From positions 5,456,001-5,520,000 of the forward strand of contig OZ241908.1 in NCBI GenBank assembly GCA_965203685.1: a stretch of DNA of 64,000 bases. Direction: 5' to 3'. This document shows, piece by piece, positions 17,662 through 26,403 of the stretch. The notes under the pieces were generated by a model that saw only the letters and a program-made list of their open reading frames with translations, was not told where the DNA came from and did no database searches. This DNA is from VXYL01 sp965203685 (lineage in GTDB: Bacteria > Pseudomonadota > Gammaproteobacteria > Pseudomonadales > Azotimanducaceae). Made by a program: the position numbers and the translations under genes. How positions within the stretch are numbered: the first letter of the stretch is position 1; each line of letters begins with the position of its first letter.

Positions 17662-17690
17662 GTGCGCGGACGTCCCCGTCCGCATTCCGG
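17662..17690. repeat. Dispersed palindromic repeat, copy 2
   Basis: GCGCGGACGTCCCCGTCCGC with the flank ATTCCGG is a copy of the five-member palindromic family. It lies upstream of the atp promoter. Read on the other strand its flank (CCGGAATGCGGACG) matches copy 4 near 52310 almost base for base. Confidence 0.65.
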
Positions 17691-17738
17691 CCTAGTCCGT
17701 CGACACGGCCGGTTCCAAGGCTTAGGTTGACCGGCTGA

Positions 17739-18005
17739 CGTTCCGGATCGTCTCGTAGACGCCCTGCGGCTCCCGCAAAGATCAACGAAGCCGTCAACGA
17801 GAACGTCGCGCCAAGGATCGATCTAGACCGCTTCGCCACGAAGCGGGACTTCGATCGCCCGATCACCAAGGAAGACCTGAAGGGGTTCGAGTTGCGATTC
17901 AACGCACGGTTGGATCAACTCGCCAAAACTACGCGCTGGGGTCTACTCGGCGTGGCCATCTCATGTGTCGCACTGATGAAGGTACTTGACGCCATCGTCG
18001 GTTAA
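17739..18005 (+). pseudogene. Remnant of a small coiled-coil membrane protein gene
   Basis: A forward frame ending in TAA at 18003-18005 encodes INEAVNENVAPRIDLDRFAT, then TKEDLKGFELRFNARLDQLA and a terminal hydrophobic helix WGLLGVAISCVALMKVL. This charged coiled coil plus C-terminal membrane helix resembles the small DUF1640-like proteins. No ATG, GTG or TTG start exists downstream of the in-frame TGA near 17740, so the 5' end seems lost. Its end overlaps the parB stop by a few bases. It could instead start at a rare codon; low confidence. Confidence 0.3.
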
Positions 18006-18877
18006 ATCTGGTCCCGGCGTGCCCCCAGCCGCGCCAAAACCCCATCAAGTTCGTCCAGATTCCCGTAGCGGATGACGATCCGCCCACTGCCGCGGCGGCC
18101 AGCCGAGATCGTCGTCGGCGCGCCGAGGTGTTCGCTCAGACTGCGCTCCAAGCGCCGCGTGTCCGGGTCCGGTTGCCGCTTTGCGGGAGGCCCGCCGTTC
18201 TGCAGTCTCTTGACCAACGCCTCGGCTTGGCGGACCGAAAGACCCCGCGCTGCGATTCGCCGCGCTGCGGCTTCCTGGTTCTCGACGGGCAACGGCAACA
18301 AGGCCCGGGCGTGGCCCATCTCAAGCGCGCCGGTCTCGAGAAGCTCGCTCGCGCCCGGCGCAAGGTTCAGCAATCTCAGCATGTTGCTGACCGCGGCCCG
18401 CGACCGGCCCACAGCGTCCGCCAAGGCTTCGTGCGTGAACGCGAACTCCGCGAGCAGCGCTTTGAGCGCCCGCGCCTCCTCCAACGGCGTCAAATCCTCG
18501 CGCTGGATGTTCTCGATCAGCGCCATGGCCATGGCCTGCCGGTCATCGACCTCGCGCACCACCACGGGAACGCTCGCCAACCCCGCGCGTTCCGCGGCAC
18601 GCCAGCGCCGTTCGCCGGCGATGATCTCGAAGCCGCCCGCGGGACGCGGACGGACGACGAGCGGCTCGATGACGCCCTGGGCGCGAATCGATTGGGCTAG
18701 ATCGTCGAGGCCCTCTTCGCGAACCTGGGCGCGTGGCTGATGCGGGTTGGGGTAGAGCAAATGAACGGGTAGCTCGGTCGTCGCCGCGCCAGCCACCCCG
18801 TTCGGGCTATCGTCAGGTACCTCCGGCAGCAACGCATCGAGGCCTTTCCCCAAGCCGCTTTTGCGCCTAGTGGCCAT
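18002..18877 (-). CDS. parB: Chromosome partitioning protein ParB
   Basis: ParB binds centromere-like parS sites, spreads as a CTP-dependent clamp and works with ParA to segregate the origin. The 291-residue protein starts with KSGLGKGLDALLPE. It has the CTP-binding region (LVVRPRPAGGFEIIAGERRW, with GERRWRAAERAGL), the ENIQREDLTPLEEARA motif, a helix-turn-helix (HEALADAVGRSRAAVSNMLR) and a C-terminal dimerisation region. The ATG at 18877 overlaps the parA end by 11 bases. I found no convincing parS sequence in the window. Confidence 0.95.
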   Translation of the reverse strand: MATRRKSGLGKGLDALLPEVPDDSPNGVAGAATTELPVHLLYPNPHQPRAQVREEGLDDLAQSIRAQGVIEPLVVRPRPAGGFEIIAGERRWRAAERAGLASVPVVVREVDDRQAMAMALIENIQREDLTPLEEARALKALLAEFAFTHEALADAVGRSRAAVSNMLRLLNLAPGASELLETGALEMGHARALLPLPVENQEAAARRIAARGLSVRQAEALVKRLQNGGPPAKRQPDPDTRRLERSLSEHLGAPTTISAGRRGSGRIVIRYGNLDELDGVLARLGARRDQI

Positions 18878-19685
18878 TGGCTGCCTCCGTGTGCTGCGGA
18901 CCGCCATTCGGGGTCTGGCTTCCACTACCAACGCGTCTCGCAAGCTCGCCGGCAAGCGCCGAATACGCTCGTGCGCCTGTACAAGCCGGGTCGTACAGGG
19001 TGACCGGGAGTCCGTGGCTCGGCGCCTCGGCGAGCCGAACGTTCCGCGGAATCACCGTCCGGAACACCTGGTTGCTGAAGTGCTTCAGCAACTGCCGCGA
19101 GACATCGCGGCTCAGACGGTTCCGCGGGTCGTACATGGTGCGCAGGATGCCTTCGATGGCGAGCTTGGGGTTCCCGCGCTGGCGTACGCCGCGGATCGTC
19201 AGCAGGAGCGCCGTCAGGCCTTCCAAGGGGTAGTACTCGCATTGCATGGGAATCAACACGCCGTGTGCCGCCATCAGGGCATTGAGGGTCAACACGTTCA
19301 ACGACGGTGGACAGTCGATGATCACGAAGTCGAACGTCGAGTCGACTTCGTCAAGCCTGGACTTGAGCCGCGTCGAGCGATCCGGGGTCGAGAGGAGGGC
19401 GACTTCAGCCGCGGTGAGGTCGCCGTTGGCCGGAACCAACTGGAACTGGCCCGCTCCACGACACGCGACCTCGCTGAACGGCGCATCCTCCGTGAGCCAT
19501 TCCAACGCGCTCGCATCCAAGGCGTTCTTGTCGACGCCGGATCCCATCGTGGCGTTGCCTTGCGGGTCGAGGTCGACGAGGAGAGTTCGAAATCCGGCGG
19601 AGCCCAACGCGGCGGCGAGATTGACGCTGGTCGTGGTTTTGCCGACCCCGCCCTTCTGGTTGGCTATGGCAATCCGCCGTGCCAT
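18867..19685 (-). CDS. parA: Chromosome partitioning ATPase ParA
   Basis: ParA is the DNA-binding Walker-type ATPase of chromosome segregation. The 272-residue protein has the deviant Walker A motif KGGVGKTTTSVNLA, the switch region LLVDLDPQGNATMGSGVDK, Walker B FVIIDCPPSLNVLTLNAL, and EYYPLEGLTALLLTI. No N-terminal DNA-binding domain is present, as expected for the chromosomal type. A weak minus-strand -10 (TATGAT) lies 26 bases upstream. In many gammaproteobacteria parA directly follows rsmG; here 7.5 kb intervenes. Confidence 0.96.
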   Translation of the reverse strand: MARRIAIANQKGGVGKTTTSVNLAAALGSAGFRTLLVDLDPQGNATMGSGVDKNALDASALEWLTEDAPFSEVACRGAGQFQLVPANGDLTAAEVALLSTPDRSTRLKSRLDEVDSTFDFVIIDCPPSLNVLTLNALMAAHGVLIPMQCEYYPLEGLTALLLTIRGVRQRGNPKLAIEGILRTMYDPRNRLSRDVSRQLLKHFSNQVFRTVIPRNVRLAEAPSHGLPVTLYDPACTGARAYSALAGELARRVGSGSQTPNGGPQHTEAANGH

Positions 19686-19768
19686 CGCGATTCCTTCGCT
19701 CTACGGGGCGATCATACACGCCCCGGTCGCCAACCGTCATGGCGGCCGGGCGCTGGTAGCATCGCGGC

Positions 19769-20953
19769 ATGACCGCCCGCGAGGTCACCAGTTACGCGCG
19801 TTGGTTTCTTGCCACGCTCGGACGGCAGTTCATGGCGCGCGACTGCGCCCGTGCTGCCGCCGCATTGACATTCACAACGTTGATTGCGGCGGTGCCGTTC
19901 ATCGCGGTGATCTACCGGGTGCTGTCGCTGATGCCCCTGTTCGACGACACCGGGGACGTGATCACCGGCTTCATCTTCGAGAACTTCGTCGCCGGATCGA
20001 GCGACATCGTGCTGGAGAAGCTGCGCGAGTTCTCAGCCAACGCCAATCAACTGACGCTGGCCGGGATCATCTTCGTGTTCGTCACCACCATGCTGCTGCT
20101 GATGAACGTCGAGCGGACCTTCAACGCCATCTGGGACGTCGCGGACGTGCGGCGCGGTACCGCGCGCTTTTTCACCTATTGGGGCGTCATCACCCTCGCC
20201 GTGCCCCTGATCGGCGCCGCGGTGGTCGCGGCGAGTTACGACTTCGGCCTGTCCTTCATGCGCAACCTCGACGCCGGTTTATTCGGCGGCTGGCTTCCTC
20301 TCATCGCGACCGCCGCCACGTTCACGTTGCTCTACTACGCCGTACCAAGCACACGGGTCCGCCTCGTGCACGCCTTGGCCGGCGGCGTCGTCACCGCAGC
20401 CGTGTTCGAGGCCGCGAAGACGCTGTTCGGCGCGCTTGTTCCGTTGCTGCAGCATCAGTTCGTCTACGGCACGTTCGCGGCGCTGCCGTTGTTCCTGATG
20501 GCCCTGTACTTGCTCTGGGCGTTGGTGCTCGCGGGCGCGCTGTTCGTGCGCACCCTTGGCCTCAGGCCGCCGCCTAGCCAGTCGTCCGCCGACTCCCCGC
20601 TGCTGATTCGCTGCCTCGCGGTACTGCGGATGTTGCGCGATGCGCATCTCGAGGGTGCATCGGTCGACGATGCCGCCGTGGACGCCGCCGTCGAACTCGC
20701 GCCCGCCGAGCGTGAACGCGTATTCGATGCACTCAAGGACACCGGCCTCGCGGTCCGCGTGAACGCCGACGAGGGCTGGGTGCTGGGCCGCAGCCTGGCA
20801 CAGGTGACGCTGTGGGACCTTTGCCAGCGGCTACCGGATGGGCTCGATGACGCCTTGGTCGGAAACGACCAAGTGGCGATGCGCCTACAGGCCTTCTCGG
20901 CCCACGTTCGGGTCGAACTGGGTGTTGGCCTGGATCACGTGCTGAAGGATTGA
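19769..20953 (+). CDS. YihY/BrkB family membrane protein
   Basis: This 394-residue protein has six predicted membrane helices in residues ~30-270 (for example LTFTTLIAAVPFIAVIY, IIFVFVTTMLLLMNV, LPLFLMALYLLWALVLAGAL). A ~120-residue soluble C-terminal region follows that looks winged-helix-like (APAERERVFDALKDTGLAVR). The LxxAAAALTFTT opening and VERTFNAIWDV are family marks. The family was once called ribonuclease BN, which is not supported; a transporter role has been suggested. It is divergent from parA. Confidence 0.85.
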   Translation: MTAREVTSYARWFLATLGRQFMARDCARAAAALTFTTLIAAVPFIAVIYRVLSLMPLFDDTGDVITGFIFENFVAGSSDIVLEKLREFSANANQLTLAGIIFVFVTTMLLLMNVERTFNAIWDVADVRRGTARFFTYWGVITLAVPLIGAAVVAASYDFGLSFMRNLDAGLFGGWLPLIATAATFTLLYYAVPSTRVRLVHALAGGVVTAAVFEAAKTLFGALVPLLQHQFVYGTFAALPLFLMALYLLWALVLAGALFVRTLGLRPPPSQSSADSPLLIRCLAVLRMLRDAHLEGASVDDAAVDAAVELAPAERERVFDALKDTGLAVRVNADEGWVLGRSLAQVTLWDLCQRLPDGLDDALVGNDQVAMRLQAFSAHVRVELGVGLDHVLKD

Positions 20954-20963
20954 ATGCGAGGTT

Positions 20964-21647
20964 CTACGGCTCGGCGACTTCCTTGGTGAGCGTCAGCGGG
21001 GCCACCGCCATCGGCGTGTGCAATTCACCGACGAACGCCTCGCTGGTGACCGCACCGACGACCTTGTACCCGGGTGGCGCAAAGAAACGAACGCGGCCGT
21101 CGCTCAGATCAACACTGGCGGCCTCGGTTTCCCCACCGTAAGTGCGGTACTCGATCACCGCAGTCAACTCGCCAAGGTCGTTCAATTCGAAGCGCAACGC
21201 GAGGTCCAACGCGTTCTCATTGAACTCGACCGTGCCAGCCCAAGCGCCGCTAAACTGCTCCGCCTCGGCGGCGGTCGGCAGCGGCCGGGCGTACCGCGAC
21301 AAGCTCAACGACACGTCGGTGCCCGGCTGCGTCCATCGGGCGAGAAGTACGTCGTCGGCAACGGTGCCTTCAATCACCGCGCCGAGCCGCTCGAACGCGA
21401 CGCGAACACGTCCATCCACGACGCTCGCCGAACTCGCACGCCCACCGTTGATGTTCGGCCAAGCGCCCTGGACCAGGTAGGCCGCGTGGCCACCGCCTAC
21501 CGCCCGCACGACCAAGTCGACGGCGAGTTCCGTGCCGGAACCGGTCACGAGTGAGCCACGCCAACCGCCCTCGACGGTCGGTTCGTCCGAATGGACCACC
21601 AAGCTCGAAACGATCAATACCGCCGCTGCGTAGTTGCGTACGTTCAT
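20964..21647 (-). CDS. Exported protein of unknown function
   Basis: The 227-residue protein starts with a plausible signal peptide (NVRNYAAAVLIVSSLVVHSD) and continues as a beta-rich domain in two similar halves: GGWRGSLVTGSGTELAVDLV and, about 100 residues later, SGAWAGTVEFNENALDLALR. The repeated W.G.......L.L.L pattern suggests a duplicated lipocalin-like or beta-barrel unit. I do not recognise a named family. It is divergent from the serine hydrolase that follows and may be functionally linked to it. Confidence 0.6.
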   Translation of the reverse strand: MNVRNYAAAVLIVSSLVVHSDEPTVEGGWRGSLVTGSGTELAVDLVVRAVGGGHAAYLVQGAWPNINGGRASSASVVDGRVRVAFERLGAVIEGTVADDVLLARWTQPGTDVSLSLSRYARPLPTAAEAEQFSGAWAGTVEFNENALDLALRFELNDLGELTAVIEYRTYGGETEAASVDLSDGRVRFFAPPGYKVVGAVTSEAFVGELHTPMAVAPLTLTKEVAEP

Positions 21648-21735
21648 CGAAAGCCAAGACCTTAGAATGCCCACACTGTGCCTCACGGCCGTGCCGTCGG
21701 CAACGGCGCGCCCGCAAGCGCTCAAGGAGCCCGCA

Positions 21736-22899
21736 ATGCTGTCACGTTCCGCCTTCACCGCATCCATCCTCGTTGCCCTCGCGGTCGGCCCATCGACGGC
21801 CCAGGAGTACGACGTCGCGCTGCCGAGCGGCGAGACGTCGTCGCTCTTCTGGACACAGGAGGAGCGCATCGTCGGCTTCCGCAACTTCGACACAATCTAC
21901 GAGACGCGGCCGATCGACAACGGCACCGAGGCCCTGGCCCTGGTGGACGACCCGCAGGACTTCTCCAACGTGACCTACGAGGTCGAAGGCACGAGCCATA
22001 CGCTGGAGGACTACCTGGAGACGTTCTTCGTCGCCGGCATCCTAGTGGCCAAGGGCGAGCGGATCCTCCTCGAGCGCTACCGTCTCGGTCACAGCGAGAC
22101 TTCGCGTTGGGTGTCCTATTCCATCGCCAAGTCCGTCACATCGCTCTTGATCGGCGCGGCGATCAGGGACGGCTACATCGAGAGCTTGGATGAACCGGTC
22201 ACCGACTACCTGCCGCGACTCAAAGGCGGTGCCTACGAGGGCACAACGATCCGCAATCTCCTGCACATGGCCTCCGGCGTCGCTTGGAACGAGAGCTATA
22301 CCGATCCAAACTCCGATGTCGCGCGGGCCGGCGGCGCCAACGGCATCGCCCTTTTCGACTACTTGGGGAACCTGTCGGCCGCCACCGAACCGGGCATACG
22401 CTTCAACTACAACACCGGGGAGACCAACCTGGTTGGCGCCTTGCTGCGGGCCGCGATCGGCAACAACGCGTCGAGCTACCTGGCGGCCAAGGTTTGGCGG
22501 CCGTTCATGGAGCATCCGGCGAGTTGGAGTATCAGTTCGGGCGTGGAACTCGGCGGCTGTTGCATCCATGCGACGCTGCGCGACTACGCGCGGCTCGGGC
22601 GGTTCGCACTCCGCGGAGGGGTCTTGCCGGACGGCACACCGACCCTGCCCGACGGTTGGATCCTCGAGTCCACGACCGGCTCCGAAGGCAATCCCGGCTA
22701 CGGGTACCTGTGGTGGCTTTGGGACGCCGGGGCCTACGCCGCGATCGGCATCTTCGGACAGTTGATCTGGATCGACCCGCGCCAGGACGTCGTCATCGTG
22801 ACCCACAGCGCCGCACCGGCCGCGACAAGTGGCGAACAGTCGACGCATCGGGGCGCGTTGATCGAGGCCTTGTACAGGCACGTCACCGCGTCGTCCTGA
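21736..22899 (+). CDS. Exported serine hydrolase, class C beta-lactamase fold
   Basis: The 387-residue protein has a signal peptide (SAFTASILVALAVGPSTAQ), so it acts in the periplasm or outside. The catalytic SxxK is S129-I-A-K132 in WVSYSIAKSVTS. A second motif FNYNTGETNLVGALL supplies the Tyr/Asn element, and GGCCIHATLRDYARLGRFAL is a conserved block of this subgroup. These proteins include esterases, D-aminopeptidases and uncharacterised hydrolases, so beta-lactam hydrolysis should not be assumed. AAGGAG precedes the ATG at 21736. Confidence 0.85.
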   Translation: MLSRSAFTASILVALAVGPSTAQEYDVALPSGETSSLFWTQEERIVGFRNFDTIYETRPIDNGTEALALVDDPQDFSNVTYEVEGTSHTLEDYLETFFVAGILVAKGERILLERYRLGHSETSRWVSYSIAKSVTSLLIGAAIRDGYIESLDEPVTDYLPRLKGGAYEGTTIRNLLHMASGVAWNESYTDPNSDVARAGGANGIALFDYLGNLSAATEPGIRFNYNTGETNLVGALLRAAIGNNASSYLAAKVWRPFMEHPASWSISSGVELGGCCIHATLRDYARLGRFALRGGVLPDGTPTLPDGWILESTTGSEGNPGYGYLWWLWDAGAYAAIGIFGQLIWIDPRQDVVIVTHSAAPAATSGEQSTHRGALIEALYRHVTASS

Positions 22900-22936
22900 T
22901 CCCCTTCTGGGCCGGGCCGCACCTTCGGACAACACA

Positions 22937-24196
22937 GTGCAGCACTCCCCGCAGCCCTTGCGGATCGCTTCGACGATTCGCGAGTTCATCAGGCTAGAGT
23001 CGGCGGGCGGCCTACTCCTGATCGTTGCCGCCGTCGCGGCCATGGCTGCCGCCAATACGCCGCTCCGACCTGTCTACGGGATGCTGCTCGACGTCACCGT
23101 GGCGATTCAAATCGGCGAACTCGCGATCACCAAGCCGCTGCTCCTGTGGGTCAACGACGGACTGATGGCGGTTTTCTTCTTCCTGATCGGGTTGGAGGTC
23201 AAGCGCGAGATCGTCGAGGGTGAACTGTCGAGCGCGAGGCAAATCGTGCTTCCTGGGATGGGCGCACTCGGGGGCGTGGTCGTCCCCGCGGCGATCTACG
23301 TGGCGATGAACTGGGACGATCCCGTGGCGCTCGATGGCTGGGGCATTCCCGTCGCGACGGACATCGCGTTCGCGCTGGCCTTGCTCAGCGTCTTCGGGCG
23401 CCGCGTGCCAACGCCGCTCAAGGTGTTTCTCTTGAGCTTGGCGATCTTCGACGATCTCGCCGCCATCGCGATCATCGCGGTCTTCTACTCCGGTGATCTG
23501 TCCTACGCCGCGTTGATCGTCGCGGTGGTCGCGCTCGCCGCGGGGCTCGTGCTCAACCGCTTGGGCGTGATGCGCGTGACGCCTTACGTGCTGATCGGGG
23601 TCGCGTTGTGGGTTGCCGTGCTCAAGTCCGGCGTCCACGCCACCCTGGCCGGCGTTCTCATCGCGTTGTGCATCCCGATGCGCGGGCCCGACGGCGCTTC
23701 GCCACTGCGCGAACTCGAGCACGATCTGCACGCGCCGGTTGCGTTCGCCATCCTGCCGATATTCGCGTTCGTGAACGCGGGACTGCCGCTCGCCGGCATC
23801 AGCGTTGCCGACTTGACGCATCCCGTGACACTCGGCATTGCGGCCGGGCTGTTCATCGGTAAGCCGATCGGCATCGTCGCCTTCGTCGGGATCGCCGTCC
23901 TGCTGCGGCTCGTGGTGCTACCCAAGGGTGTGACCTGGGCGCAGGTCACGGGCGTCGGCTTGGCCTGCGGCATCGGATTCACGATGAGCCTATTCATCGC
24001 GGGCCTCGCCTTCGAGCACGGCAGTGGCGACTACTTCGCCGGCGACCGCCTCGGAATCCTCATCGGTTCCCTAGCGTCAGCCCTCCTCGCGTGGGGCGTC
24101 CTCCAGTTCAGCCTGCCGCGGCGGCCGAGCGAACCGCCTTCGGCACAGGCAGCACCTGGGACTGGTACGGGTTCCCGAACCCGGCAAGTTCCTTGA
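22937..24196 (+). CDS. nhaA: Na+/H+ antiporter NhaA
   Basis: NhaA exports Na+ in exchange for protons at the inner membrane. The 419-residue protein has the expected 11-12 membrane segments. The two adjacent ion-binding aspartates are in LAIFDDLAAIAIIAVFY, and other family blocks include FFFLIGLEVKREIVEGEL, IPVATDIAFALALL and FGIGFTMSLFI-like ACGIGFTMSLFIAGLAF. The start is GTG 22937. Its last ~30 codons overlap the convergent dioxygenase gene by 89 bases, giving a low-complexity Pro/Thr/Gly tail longer than in E. coli NhaA (388 residues). Confidence 0.94.
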   Translation: MQHSPQPLRIASTIREFIRLESAGGLLLIVAAVAAMAAANTPLRPVYGMLLDVTVAIQIGELAITKPLLLWVNDGLMAVFFFLIGLEVKREIVEGELSSARQIVLPGMGALGGVVVPAAIYVAMNWDDPVALDGWGIPVATDIAFALALLSVFGRRVPTPLKVFLLSLAIFDDLAAIAIIAVFYSGDLSYAALIVAVVALAAGLVLNRLGVMRVTPYVLIGVALWVAVLKSGVHATLAGVLIALCIPMRGPDGASPLRELEHDLHAPVAFAILPIFAFVNAGLPLAGISVADLTHPVTLGIAAGLFIGKPIGIVAFVGIAVLLRLVVLPKGVTWAQVTGVGLACGIGFTMSLFIAGLAFEHGSGDYFAGDRLGILIGSLASALLAWGVLQFSLPRRPSEPPSAQAAPGTGTGSRTRQVP

Positions 24197-25037
24197 ACAG
24201 ATCCGGGTCGGCGCAATCGTCCGCCAACGCGCGCGGAAAGTGGTTGGGGATGTCGTCCTGCGGCTGGATGGACGCGTGTCGGAAATAGTTGGCGATCGTC
24301 ACCCGCAAGCCCGGCGTCGTTCGTGGATACGCGCCGTGCCACAGTTGACCGTGGAACGCGATCAATGATCCGCGGGGACACTCGACGGGGATCGCCTCTT
24401 TGACAGCCCCTGGCATCGTCGGCGGGCGCGAGCGCAGGTGGGATCCGGGTACGCACGCGAACGCCCCGTCGGCGTGCGTGTACTCGGTCAGGCACCACGT
24501 GCAGTTGGCATTCAGCGCGACGCGTCCCCAGGGCAGCGGCACACCCATCTGGTCGCAGTGCAGGCCCAAGGACTCCCCGTAGCCGTCTCCCGCCCACTTG
24601 ACGAAGCAGTTGTGCGAACTGAACCGGGACGCCGGCCCGATCATGTGCCGCGTGAGCGCTGTCGCGACCGGGTTCACGGCGAGGTCGCGAAAGGCGCGGT
24701 CGAAGGTGCAAAGCTGCATGAGTTGAAACTGGCTCGGCTTGGCCTTCGAGAACAACTCGAGGGTGCCTTGGTAGTTGCCATAGTCGAGTTCGCACTCGGG
24801 CCCGTCGGCGACAGTGAATCGACACCCGACAAGCTCCTCGGACTTGTCGAGCAGCAATTGGGTTAGACGGTCGATCTCGGCATCGGTCACGCCGGTGACT
24901 TCCGGCGGTACGACCGCGTAGCCCCGCAATTCGATGTCGAGGACGTAGGGCTCGAGTCCCAACTCGGCAATCGCCTGCGATACGTCCGGCTGCTTGGGTC
25001 GCTGCGCCACGGTATTCCCCTCTTCGATGATCGCCAT
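24108..25037 (-). CDS. Phytanoyl-CoA dioxygenase family protein
   Basis: This 309-residue predicted Fe(II)/2-oxoglutarate oxygenase has the H-x-D pair in GLHCDQMGVPLPWG, a distal H in GQLWHGAYPRTTPG, and the following R in GLRVTIANYFRHA. The start is ATG 25037; an extension to 25199 lacks homology. It is divergent from metY and overlaps the 3' end of nhaA on the opposite strand. Relation to the other dioxygenases in the window is distant. The substrate is unknown. Confidence 0.85.
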   Translation of the reverse strand: MAIIEEGNTVAQRPKQPDVSQAIAELGLEPYVLDIELRGYAVVPPEVTGVTDAEIDRLTQLLLDKSEELVGCRFTVADGPECELDYGNYQGTLELFSKAKPSQFQLMQLCTFDRAFRDLAVNPVATALTRHMIGPASRFSSHNCFVKWAGDGYGESLGLHCDQMGVPLPWGRVALNANCTWCLTEYTHADGAFACVPGSHLRSRPPTMPGAVKEAIPVECPRGSLIAFHGQLWHGAYPRTTPGLRVTIANYFRHASIQPQDDIPNHFPRALADDCADPDLFKELAGFGNPYQSQVLPVPKAVRSAAAAG

Positions 25038-25092
25038 CGAGTTTACCCCGCGAACTGCGCGCACGCGGCAGGTCGTTGTAGCATGACGCCCC

Positions 25093-26403
25093 ATGGCAGA
25101 CCCAGAACACCGCGGACCGCAGCCCACCGGGTTCGACACGCTCAGCCTGCACGCCGGCCAGCGGCCCGATGCAGCCACGGGCGCGCGGGCAACACCCATC
25201 TACCAGTCGGCGTCCTTCGTATTTCCCGACACCGACTTCGCCGTCGGCCTTTTCAACATCGAACGCGCCGGTCACGTCTATTCGCGACTCTCCAATCCCA
25301 CCAACGCGGTCCTCGAGGAACGAATCAGTGCCTTGGAAGGCGGCGTCGGTGCCATCGCCACCGCCAGCGGTCAGGCCGCGATGCATCTCGCGGTGGCCAC
25401 GCTGGCGAGCGCGGGCGATCACATCGTGGCCTCGCGGTCGCTGTACGGCGGCACGCACAACCTCCTCGAGTACACGCTGCCCCGTTTCGGCATCGAGACC
25501 ACGTTCGTCGATCCGCGCTCGCCGGACGCATTCGCCGCGGCGATGCGCGACAACACGAAGCTGCTGTTCGGCGAGATTCTCGGCAACCCCGGTCTTGAAG
25601 TGCTCGACATTCCGCGCGTCGCCGAGGTGGCCCATGCCGCGCGGCTACCTCTCATGGTCGACGCGACCTTCGCGACGCCGTGGTTGTGCAAGCCGCTCGA
25701 ATTCGGGACGGACATCGTGGTCCATTCTGCGACCAAGTTCTTGAGCGGCCACGGCATCGTGATCGGCGGTCTGCTCGTCGACGGCGGGACATTCGATTGG
25801 GAGGCAAGCGGCCGTTTTCCCACCCTGACCGAACCCTACGATGGCTTCCACGACCTCGTTTTCGCGGAGGAGTTCGGCCCGCAGGCGTTCATCACCCGTG
25901 CTCGCAAGGAGGGCATGCGCGACTTCGGCGCGTGCATGGCGCCCACGACCGCCTTCCACATCCTGCAGGGCCTCGAGACGCTGCCCTTGCGCATGGCGAA
26001 GCATGTCGAGAATACGCGCCAGGTTGTCGCCTTCCTCGACGACCACGACGCGGTGGCGTCCGTGAGCTACCCCGAGCTTGCGAGCCATCCCGATCGCGAG
26101 CTTGCGGCGCGGCTGCTGCCCAACGGCGCGGGCGCGGTCTTCAGTTTCGAACTCAAGGGCGGCCGCGAGGCCGGGCGCGTATTCATCGAGAGCCTGTCGC
26201 TGTTCTCCCACCTCGCCAACGTGGGGGACGCCAAGTCGCTGGTCATCCACCCGGCGAGCACAACGCATCACCGCATGGACGCCGAAGCGCTCGCCGCCGC
26301 AGGCATCGGCGAGGGCTTGGTGAGGCTCTCCATCGGCCTTGAGGATCCTCGCGACTTGATCGACGACTTGGGCCGGGCGCTGCGCCGAGCGGCACGGGCA
26401 TGA
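25093..26403 (+). CDS. metY: O-acetylhomoserine sulfhydrylase (Cys/Met metabolism PLP enzyme)
   Basis: The 436-residue protein belongs to the Cys/Met PLP family and would make homocysteine from an acylhomoserine and sulfide. It opens GFDTLSLHAGQRPD and contains the PLP-phosphate region YSRLSNPTNAVLEERISALE, GILGNPG-like FGEILGNPGLEVLD, and the PLP lysine in VHSATKFLSGHG. The length and the C-terminal SLFSHLANVGDAKSLVIHPAS block favour the acetylhomoserine sulfhydrylase branch over cystathionine gamma-synthase. Its stop overlaps the next gene by four bases. Confidence 0.88.
   Translation: MADPEHRGPQPTGFDTLSLHAGQRPDAATGARATPIYQSASFVFPDTDFAVGLFNIERAGHVYSRLSNPTNAVLEERISALEGGVGAIATASGQAAMHLAVATLASAGDHIVASRSLYGGTHNLLEYTLPRFGIETTFVDPRSPDAFAAAMRDNTKLLFGEILGNPGLEVLDIPRVAEVAHAARLPLMVDATFATPWLCKPLEFGTDIVVHSATKFLSGHGIVIGGLLVDGGTFDWEASGRFPTLTEPYDGFHDLVFAEEFGPQAFITRARKEGMRDFGACMAPTTAFHILQGLETLPLRMAKHVENTRQVVAFLDDHDAVASVSYPELASHPDRELAARLLPNGAGAVFSFELKGGREAGRVFIESLSLFSHLANVGDAKSLVIHPASTTHHRMDAEALAAAGIGEGLVRLSIGLEDPRDLIDDLGRALRRAARA

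Larger units (their letters stand above)
17509..17738. other. atp leader and upstream non-coding region
   Basis: With the gene remnant further upstream, this makes a 493-base stretch (17509-18001) with no intact gene between atpI and parB. It holds the predicted atp promoter (17561-17588), a ~50-base leader and a copy of the dispersed palindromic repeat (17662-17690). Open frames crossing it on the minus strand show no recognisable motifs. Confidence 0.6.

Noticed and set aside
21736..22899. Beta-lactamase or antibiotic-resistance gene linked to the BlaI-type repressor
   Set aside because: The SxxK fold is shared by many esterases and peptidases, the gene is 22 kb from blaI, and no matching operator is visible upstream.
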